Of a DNA stretch of 11,829 bases, positions 6,756 through 11,829 are shown in pieces (the first letter of the stretch is position 1; each line of letters begins with the position of its first letter). The stretch comes from an uncultured Muribaculaceae bacterium (lineage in GTDB: Bacteria > Bacteroidota > Bacteroidia > Bacteroidales > Muribaculaceae): positions 1 through 11,829 of the forward strand of contig CAJTNN010000046.1 of assembly GCA_910577585.1 (NCBI GenBank), in the 5' to 3' direction. A model generated the notes under the pieces. It was not told the DNA's origin. It saw only the letters and a list, made by a program, of their open reading frames with translations, and made no database searches. The position numbers and the translations under genes were made by a program.

Positions 6756-7385
6756 GAGGAGTCCGAAGCCATAGCCCTCGGCCTGGAGCCACTCGATGGC
6801 GGCGGGGAGGGCCTCGGTGAGACGGTCACGTGATTTGAGGCTGTCGTGAAACACTATCACCGCGCCCGGGCGAGCATAGCGCCTGACGTTGTCGAGCACA
6901 CGGCGGGCATCAAGGCTGCGGCAGTAGTCGCGGGTGACGAGGTCATACATCACAATCCTGTAGCGCCGGCGCAGCGCGCGGGCCTGGCGCGGCCGCAACC
7001 ATCCGTGGGGCGGACGGAAGAGGGGGGTGTGAAGTATGCGGTCGGCTTCGGCCACATCGCGCAGGTAGCGGCGCGTGGTGACGCGGGCACCCTGCAGATG
7101 ATGAAAGGTGTGGTTGCCCACTCTGTGGCCGCGACGCCTGACCTCTTCGAGCAAGTCCGGATAGCGCCTGGCATTGTCGGCCACCATAAAGAAGGTGGCT
7201 TTTATGCCGTAGCGGTCGAGGGTGTCGAGCACCCAGGGGGTCACCTCCGGAATCGGACCGTCGTCGAATGTGAGATACACCACCGGAGCGTCTCCGCCGG
7301 CGCGGGAGGAATCATCCGTGATACGGAAGATCCCCCCCGGCACGAGCCAGCGGAAGAAGCGCGGCGGACGCTCTATCCATCCCAT
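6753..7385 (-). CDS. Polysaccharide deacetylase, NodB homology domain (CE4-type)
   Basis: This 210-residue protein is almost entirely a NodB domain, which hydrolyses N- or O-acetyl groups on glycans with a divalent metal. The motifs are intact: TFDDGP (39-44), NHTFHH (91-96, metal ligands H92 and H96 with D42), FRPPHGW (123-129), D153 within TRDY in the fourth-motif region, and FHDS (179-182) with H180. No signal peptide or strong membrane helix is seen, although residues 9-20 are hydrophobic and aromatic and could associate with the membrane. It may therefore act on a cytoplasmic or membrane-bound glycan intermediate. Its ATG shares one base with the TGA of the DUF2723 gene (TGATG), so the two are almost certainly co-translated. 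A joint role in envelope glycan or glycoprotein maturation is an inference. The stop codon is duplicated by a 17-bp tandem repeat. Confidence 0.93.
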   Translation of the reverse strand: MGWIERPPRFFRWLVPGGIFRITDDSSRAGGDAPVVYLTFDDGPIPEVTPWVLDTLDRYGIKATFFMVADNARRYPDLLEEVRRRGHRVGNHTFHHLQGARVTTRRYLRDVAEADRILHTPLFRPPHGWLRPRQARALRRRYRIVMYDLVTRDYCRSLDARRVLDNVRRYARPGAVIVFHDSLKSRDRLTEALPAAIEWLQAEGYGFGLL

Positions 7386-10300
7386 CAGCGGAAGAATTCA
7401 GGGTGCGAGGCCTTGAACTCTTCGTAGATGCGGCGCGAGCGGGCGCGGTCGAGATTGACCCAGTTGGGATTCTGCTGCAGAAGCTTGAGGGCCTCGGGGT
7501 CCTGCTCCACATCTTCAAGAAGATAGTAGAGCATGGAGTCGATATAGCGCTCGTCGTCGGTAGAGCGGGCATATTCACCCTCGGGGAGTGATGCGAGATG
7601 ATTGGCTATCTCGCAGTATTTGCTCAGCTCTGTGGCGGCATCCGAGGCGGAGAGGCCTTCGGATGCGCCCCCCGCACCTGCGGCTGAGGCGAGGTCGGGG
7701 TTGGTGTAGAGTTCGTAATATTGCTTGAGCTCGTCGCGGTCAAGGCCGTAGGTGGCGCATATCTCGGCCACCCGCTCTTTCTTGCCGCCAAACTCTTCGT
7801 AGAGGTCTATCAGGCGATAGTACTGATAGGGTGAGAGCTTGGAGTCGTAGGTGAGCGAGGGGCTGATGAAGGTGGTGTTCATCATCAGACTGTAACGCAC
7901 GTACTGTCCGTAGTTGCGCATCATATCCTCAAGCATGCGCAGACCTTTGTCGGTGAGTTTGCTGTCGCCGAGGGTCTTGCCGATTTCGCAGTATATCTGC
8001 GCGGCGGTCAGGCCGAGGTACATGTCGAGGCGCCCTACCCCTTCGGGGAGACGCTTCATCATGAGGTCGAGCATCTCTACGGCCTGGTCATATTTCTTGC
8101 GGGCTGCGGCCTGGTCGCCGTTGTGGGCGAGCTGGTCGGCTTCGTAGAGGAGCTGGCTTGAGGTCTCTACCATTGAGTTGCGCACGGAGAAGAGCATGCG
8201 GCGGGCGGTCTCGTCGAAGTATGGCAGACGCCCCTCGGCATCGGCGCCGCCGAAGCGGTAGCGCTCTTTGATGTTGGCATATGAGCGGTCGGTGCGGGGT
8301 GATTTGCCATCCTGCAGGGTGGGCACAAGCTGATTGGTCATGCCTGTGGAGCGCAGATAGGGGGTGAGGCCTACGTGGTATTCGTCGCCTACGGTCGAGC
8401 ACCAGTAGATGGGGCGCTCCCAGCCGCGGGCGGCGTTGGTGGCGATGATGTCGAGCATCAGCACCTCGCCGAGGCTGAGGTAGCCTTTGCCACGATAGGT
8501 GGCGGTGCTGCCGAGGTCGATGATGATGTCGTCGACAATGTCGGCGGTGTCTTTGGCTGCCACGAGTCCGCGCTTGACGACGGCCTCTTTATCGACGGGT
8601 ATCTTGACCACAGCCGAGGGCATCTGGCGGTAGCCGTAGTTCTGGTCGACCGACTTGCCTGAGTATACGAGCTTGAGGCTCGAGAGCAGGTCGGCGGGCG
8701 AGGTGTTGTCGAAGGGGAGCACGGTGACGTCGTTGAGGCCGTAGGCGTAATCCTCGGGACGCGCGGTGTAGCTTACGGGCTTACCTTCGTAGGCCTGCAT
8801 GCGCTGCTGATTGGCATACCAGTCGGAGGCGAGATAGCTGAGGTTGATGACGCGCACATCGCGGCGCACACCCTCTACCTCCTGGGCATACCAGAGGGGG
8901 AATGTGTCGTTGTCGCCGTTGCAGAATACTATGGCGTCGGGCTCGAGGCTCTCGAGGTAGTTGATGGCGAAGTCGCGGGCGGCGTAGCGGCCTGAGCGGT
9001 CGTGGTCGTCCCATGTCTGCGACACCATCTGCACCGGTACTGCCAGTCCGGCCACCACGGCGACTCCGGCGGCAATCTTGCGCTGACGCTCCTGACGAAG
9101 CCAGAGGGTGAGCAGCGAGTAGAGTCCGGCAACACCCATGCCGATCCAGATGGCGTAGGCGTAGAATGATCCGGCAAAGGCGTAGTCGCGCTCGCGGGGC
9201 TGACCGGGGGTCTGGTTGAGGTAGAGTACAATGGCTATGCCGGTCATGAAGAAGAGGAAGAATACGACCCAAAACTGCTCTATGCCACGCTTGCCGGCGA
9301 ATGATTGCCATACCAGTCCTATCAGACCGAGTATGAGCGGCAGCATGTAGTAGACGTTGTGGCCGGCGTTATCCTTGCCGAGGTCGTCGGGCAGGAGGGA
9401 TTGGTCGCCGAGACGGTTGTTGTCGATGAAGGGTATTCCGGAGATCCAGTTGCCGGCATCGAGTTCGCCGTATTGGTTGTTGATGTCGTTCTGACGCCCT
9501 GCGAAGTTCCACATGAAGTAGCGCATGTACATGTGGTTGAGCTGGTAGTTGAAGAAGTAGGCCAGGTTCTGCGCAAACGAGGGCTTGAAGACATATTTCT
9601 GGGGATAGTAGACAGACTGCATCGCCTCGTTGACCTCGGGCTGGGCATTGAGGTTGAGCTCGGGTACCTTCTGGCCGGTCTGATCGTCGATGGCACTGAC
9701 GGCTATGAGCTGGCCGGGCATCGTGTCGAGCCGCACCCAGTTGGAGTATTGCGAGGCGTGCTGGCGGCTGTAAAGGCGGGGGAAGAGCATGTTGAGCTCA
9801 GGATTCATCGTCACTTTGGGCTTATGGTCCTTCTTGACGTAGTAGTCACCGCCGCGTGCGGCAAGCTCGGCATTGCTCTGCTTCTCTGATTCGCTGAGAA
9901 GGTCGTATTCCGATTTGGGCTGTATTCCGGCCACACCTTTGCCATACATCGACTTGCCGGCATTGACCACACTGCCGCCGTAGAAGGGGCGCTGAAGCTG
10001 GGCCGGCGTGCCGTCGGGCCATGTGCCGAGGTTCTCGCTGCCGTAGCCTGTGATGCGGCGCTGCGGCGAACTATAGAGAGTCTCGCCGTAAAGCAGAGGA
10101 TTCTCGCCATATTGTTCGCGGTTGAGATAGGAGGCGAGGTCGAAGACGTTGTCGGGCGAGTTCTGATTCATCGGTGTGTCGGCCGACGAACGGATAAGTA
10201 TCAGGGCGTAGCTGCTGTAGCCTACGAATATCACGGCCACACACCACATCATCACACTCATCACGCGCTTCGTGAGACGATGCGAGTATTTAGTGAAGAG

Positions 10301-11323
10301 GAAGAGGGCAAGAAGCAGCGTGAGCACCCAACCGATCCAGGGGCTGTCGCCGATGAAGAGCATCCCTGAGACAGTGATGGCGAGAAGGAAGAATATCTTC
10401 GCGGCGCCACTACGCGGGGCCACCGAAATCTGCCAAAGGGCCACGCCGAAGATGGCGAGGGCGGCGAAGGCGTAGATAAGAGCTCCGCTGTTGAAGGGCA
10501 TGTGCATACCATTGACAAAGAATAGCTCAAATTGCTGGGCTACCTTTATGAAACCGGGCACAAGTCCGTAGAGCACAAAGAAGATAATCACAAACGACAC
10601 TGCCAGCGCTCCGAGCGATTTCAGCAGATTCATATCCTTGTATTTGCGATAGGCAAAGACAAGCACGATAGCGGGGATACAGAGCAGATTGAGCAAGTGG
10701 ACTGCGATGCTGACTCCGATAATATAGGCAATCAGCACGAGATAGCGGTCGCTGCCGGGATTGTCGGCACGGTTCTCCCACTTCAGGATTAGCCAGAACA
10801 CCAACGCCGTGCAGAAGCTGGAGAAGGCATACACCTCACCCTCCACGGCCGAGAACCAGAAGGTGTCGCTCCAGCAATAAGCCAGCGAACCAACGGCCGC
10901 CGATCCCATTATGACAAGATACTGCGCGAGCGAAAGATCCTTATTGGCACCTTCACGATGCGCATCATTCACCATAGAGGCAGACGCAGCATCTGCCCCC
11001 ACTACCAGACGGCGCACAAGATGCGAGATAGTCCAGAAAAGGAGCAGGATTGTCAGGGCGCTAAGCAGACCGGACATGGCATTGACCATGACCGACACCA
11101 TCGCATCATTCGTAGCGAAGTTAGCGAAGAAACGCGCGGTAAGCATAAAGATCGGGTTGCCCGGCGGGTGACCGACCTCAAGCTTGTCAGCCTGGATAAT
11201 AAACTCCCCACAATCCCAATAGGAAGCCGTGGGTTCGAGTGTGAGCCAATAAGTCAGCAGCGCGATGACAAACACCGTCCATCCGCCGACATTATTGATA
11301 AGATTATACTTCTTAGAAATCAT
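7385..11323 (-). CDS. DUF2723 polytopic membrane protein, GT-C-like (TMEM260-related), with large soluble C-terminal region
   Basis: This 1312-residue inner-membrane protein has the N-terminal DUF2723 domain with PTASYWDCGEFI (31-42) and LEVGHPPGNPIF (48-59). D37 and E40 in the first external loop are the expected acidic residues of a GT-C glycosyltransferase. Roughly ten helices lie before residue 378, then a soluble loop of about 280 residues, then four helices (about 656-766). Further family blocks are QTPGQPRERDYAFAG (704-718) and FCNGDNDTFPLWYAQE (800-815). The C-terminus has TPR-like helices (about 1050-1135) and an Ala/Gly/Ser linker (1211-1229), and is probably periplasmic. Human TMEM260, a DUF2723 member, is a protein O-mannosyltransferase; the same activity here is inferred. 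A promoter lies just upstream, and the deacetylase gene is coupled at the stop. The first 800 bp look less GC-rich than the rest. Confidence 0.9.
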   Translation of the reverse strand: MISKKYNLINNVGGWTVFVIALLTYWLTLEPTASYWDCGEFIIQADKLEVGHPPGNPIFMLTARFFANFATNDAMVSVMVNAMSGLLSALTILLLFWTISHLVRRLVVGADAASASMVNDAHREGANKDLSLAQYLVIMGSAAVGSLAYCWSDTFWFSAVEGEVYAFSSFCTALVFWLILKWENRADNPGSDRYLVLIAYIIGVSIAVHLLNLLCIPAIVLVFAYRKYKDMNLLKSLGALAVSFVIIFFVLYGLVPGFIKVAQQFELFFVNGMHMPFNSGALIYAFAALAIFGVALWQISVAPRSGAAKIFFLLAITVSGMLFIGDSPWIGWVLTLLLALFLFTKYSHRLTKRVMSVMMWCVAVIFVGYSSYALILIRSSADTPMNQNSPDNVFDLASYLNREQYGENPLLYGETLYSSPQRRITGYGSENLGTWPDGTPAQLQRPFYGGSVVNAGKSMYGKGVAGIQPKSEYDLLSESEKQSNAELAARGGDYYVKKDHKPKVTMNPELNMLFPRLYSRQHASQYSNWVRLDTMPGQLIAVSAIDDQTGQKVPELNLNAQPEVNEAMQSVYYPQKYVFKPSFAQNLAYFFNYQLNHMYMRYFMWNFAGRQNDINNQYGELDAGNWISGIPFIDNNRLGDQSLLPDDLGKDNAGHNVYYMLPLILGLIGLVWQSFAGKRGIEQFWVVFFLFFMTGIAIVLYLNQTPGQPRERDYAFAGSFYAYAIWIGMGVAGLYSLLTLWLRQERQRKIAAGVAVVAGLAVPVQMVSQTWDDHDRSGRYAARDFAINYLESLEPDAIVFCNGDNDTFPLWYAQEVEGVRRDVRVINLSYLASDWYANQQRMQAYEGKPVSYTARPEDYAYGLNDVTVLPFDNTSPADLLSSLKLVYSGKSVDQNYGYRQMPSAVVKIPVDKEAVVKRGLVAAKDTADIVDDIIIDLGSTATYRGKGYLSLGEVLMLDIIATNAARGWERPIYWCSTVGDEYHVGLTPYLRSTGMTNQLVPTLQDGKSPRTDRSYANIKERYRFGGADAEGRLPYFDETARRMLFSVRNSMVETSSQLLYEADQLAHNGDQAAARKKYDQAVEMLDLMMKRLPEGVGRLDMYLGLTAAQIYCEIGKTLGDSKLTDKGLRMLEDMMRNYGQYVRYSLMMNTTFISPSLTYDSKLSPYQYYRLIDLYEEFGGKKERVAEICATYGLDRDELKQYYELYTNPDLASAAGAGGASEGLSASDAATELSKYCEIANHLASLPEGEYARSTDDERYIDSMLYYLLEDVEQDPEALKLLQQNPNWVNLDRARSRRIYEEFKASHPEFFR

Positions 11324-11372
11324 AGTCAGATAGTTCTGAAATTAAAAATCGGCCACAAAGCCAATTAACCCA

Positions 11373-11404
11373 CAAAATTAATAAAAAATCCGCACCCAGT
11401 CAAC
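11373..11404 (-). promoter_or_regulatory. Bacteroides-type promoter for the DUF2723 gene
   Basis: On the minus strand GTTG (11404-11401) is followed by exactly 20 bases and then TAATTTTG (11380-11373). This fits the Bacteroidota pattern of a -33 TTTG with one mismatch and a full -7 TAnnTTTG. It predicts transcription starting near 11366 and a leader of about 40 nt to the ATG at 11323, with no Shine-Dalgarno. Confidence 0.65.
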
Positions 11405-11466
11405 CCCCACCCCCTATCCGCTCAGGCGACAGCCCCTCCTCCCAGATTCTTGCAGTGGACTTTGCT

Positions 11467-11512
11467 TCTCCCAAAATTCCCAGAATTCTCAAATCTCCCA
11501 AAATTCCCAGAA
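11467..11512. repeat. 27-bp period tandem duplication in the left spacer
   Basis: The 19-mer tctcccaaaattcccagaa occurs at 11467 and again at 11494, a period of 27. The right-hand module has only one copy of this unit, so the duplication arose in the left copy or was lost on the right. Confidence 0.9.
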
Positions 11513-11530
11513 CTCCCATTACTCCCAAAT

Positions 11531-11566
11531 GAAAAAAAGAATCGACTCCGGTTATGGAATCGATTC
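11531..11566 (-). terminator. Intrinsic terminator of the 5S-like gene
   Basis: In the minus-strand RNA, GAATCGATTC pairs over ten positions (one G.U) with GAGTCGATTC around an 8-nt loop, followed by seven U residues. It starts about 13 nt after the 5S-like 3' end. It should also insulate the DUF2723 promoter from rRNA transcription. Confidence 0.9.
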
Positions 11567-11578
11567 TCATTGGTTAAG

Positions 11579-11696
11579 GGGGCGATTACCTACTCTCCCG
11601 CGTTAGCAGTACCATCGGCGTGATAAGGTTTAACTTCTCTGTTCGGCCAATAGTGAACACGGTGAAGAGGTGGAGCCCGCCTTGGATGATAATGGG
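11579..11696 (-). rRNA. rrf: 5S rRNA-like gene, non-canonical (possible pseudogene)
   Basis: The minus strand carries the 5S landmarks in order: TCCACCTC, CCGAACAGAGAAGTTAA, CGCCGATGGTACTGC and GGGAGAGTAGG. An intrinsic terminator follows. Helix III (CACCUCU with AGAGAAGU) and the short helix with a UAAC loop look intact. Two things are odd. Loop C has about 12 extra bases (ACCGTGTTCACTATTGG where CCATT is usual). The 5' segment also fails to pair with the 3' strand GGTAATCGCC (helix I) or convincingly with CCTTATC (helix II). The ends are estimated, and the 5' end is uncertain by about 10 nt. It may be a divergent or recombined 5S copy rather than a functional one. No 23S or 16S sequence is in the window. 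Confidence 0.75.
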
Positions 11697-11723
11697 GCTG
11701 ACGCGCAGGTCGTGGCGAGGGCG

Positions 11724-11829
11724 CCCCTCCTCCCAGAACCTTGCGGTCGACTTTGCTTCTCCCAAATTTCCCAGAATTCCCATTACTCCCAAATAAAAAA
11801 AGAATCGACTCCGGTTATGGAATCGATTC
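11724..11829 (-). repeat. Right copy of the post-5S terminator/spacer module
   Basis: This copy of 11433-11566 runs to the last base of the window. Since the left copy directly follows a 5S-like gene on the minus strand, a further 5S gene is predicted just past the right edge. Confidence 0.88.
11795..11829 (-). terminator. Intrinsic terminator of a transcript entering from the right
   Basis: The hairpin has the same 10-bp stem as the one at 11531-11566 (complete at 11802-11829) and is followed by seven U residues. It should end an rRNA transcript whose gene lies outside the window. The 5S-like gene here therefore needs its own promoter or read-through; I found no TAnnTTTG box between the two. 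Confidence 0.88.

Larger units (their letters stand above)
11433..11566 (-). repeat. Left copy of the post-5S terminator/spacer module
   Basis: This segment matches 11724-11829. After removing one 27-bp internal duplication and one inserted G, the two align over 106 bases with about six substitutions. It holds a terminator hairpin, a CCCAAA/TTCCCAGA-rich stretch and a tail near actttgcttctccc. It lies between the 5S-like gene and the DUF2723 promoter. Confidence 0.9.

Noticed and set aside
11467..11530. A CRISPR-like array
   Set aside because: The units are short, degenerate and contiguous, with no unique spacers of constant length and no cas genes.
11586..11792. A 68-codon minus-strand frame across the 5S-like gene
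   Set aside because: It reads through conserved 5S rRNA motifs and the spacer, so it is not a plausible protein gene.

Overview
The window looks like a GC-rich member of the Bacteroidales. Muribaculaceae is my best guess, but the family cannot be fixed from sequence alone. Three things point there. The gene content is typical of Bacteroidota: a DUF2723 membrane glycosyltransferase-like protein, a DUF4271 membrane protein next to a HemD-like protein, and a large receiver/PPDK-N fusion. Leaders are AT-rich with no clear Shine-Dalgarno. One promoter matches the Bacteroides pattern (TTG, 20 bp, TAnnTTTG). All seven protein genes are on the minus strand, so the window reads right to left. No mobile element, CRISPR array or tRNA was seen, and no gene-free stretch exceeds about 300 bases.

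Layout in the direction of transcription. (1) 11829-11433: a 5S rRNA-like gene between two nearly identical terminator/spacer modules, which suggests a tandem 5S unit continuing beyond the right edge. (2) 11404-6753: a promoter, then a 1312-aa DUF2723 protein coupled by a 1-nt overlap to a 210-aa NodB-type polysaccharide deacetylase. (3) 6626-4747: an extended-SDR epimerase/dehydratase overlapping a six-helix DUF4271 protein by 13 nt. (4) 4597-3830: a uroporphyrinogen-III synthase-like protein. (5) 3650-58: a 1002-aa protein with two receiver-like domains and a PPDK-type ATP-grasp domain, coupled by an ATGA overlap to a 195-aa coiled-coil protein.

The DUF2723/deacetylase pair suggests envelope glycan or protein O-glycosylation work. 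HemD next to DUF4271 is a familiar Bacteroidota arrangement. The receiver/ATP-grasp protein is the least understood. It has the nucleotide-binding half of PEP synthase/PPDK but neither the phosphohistidine swivelling domain nor the PEP/pyruvate barrel. Its second receiver keeps the phosphorylation residues and its first does not. With the coupled coiled-coil gene it is the best candidate here for an undescribed system.

The intergenic DNA also shows three short tandem duplications of 15, 17 and 27 bp, at a start codon, at a stop codon and behind the 5S terminator. There is also a long GC-rich palindrome between the HemD gene and the receiver/ATP-grasp gene.
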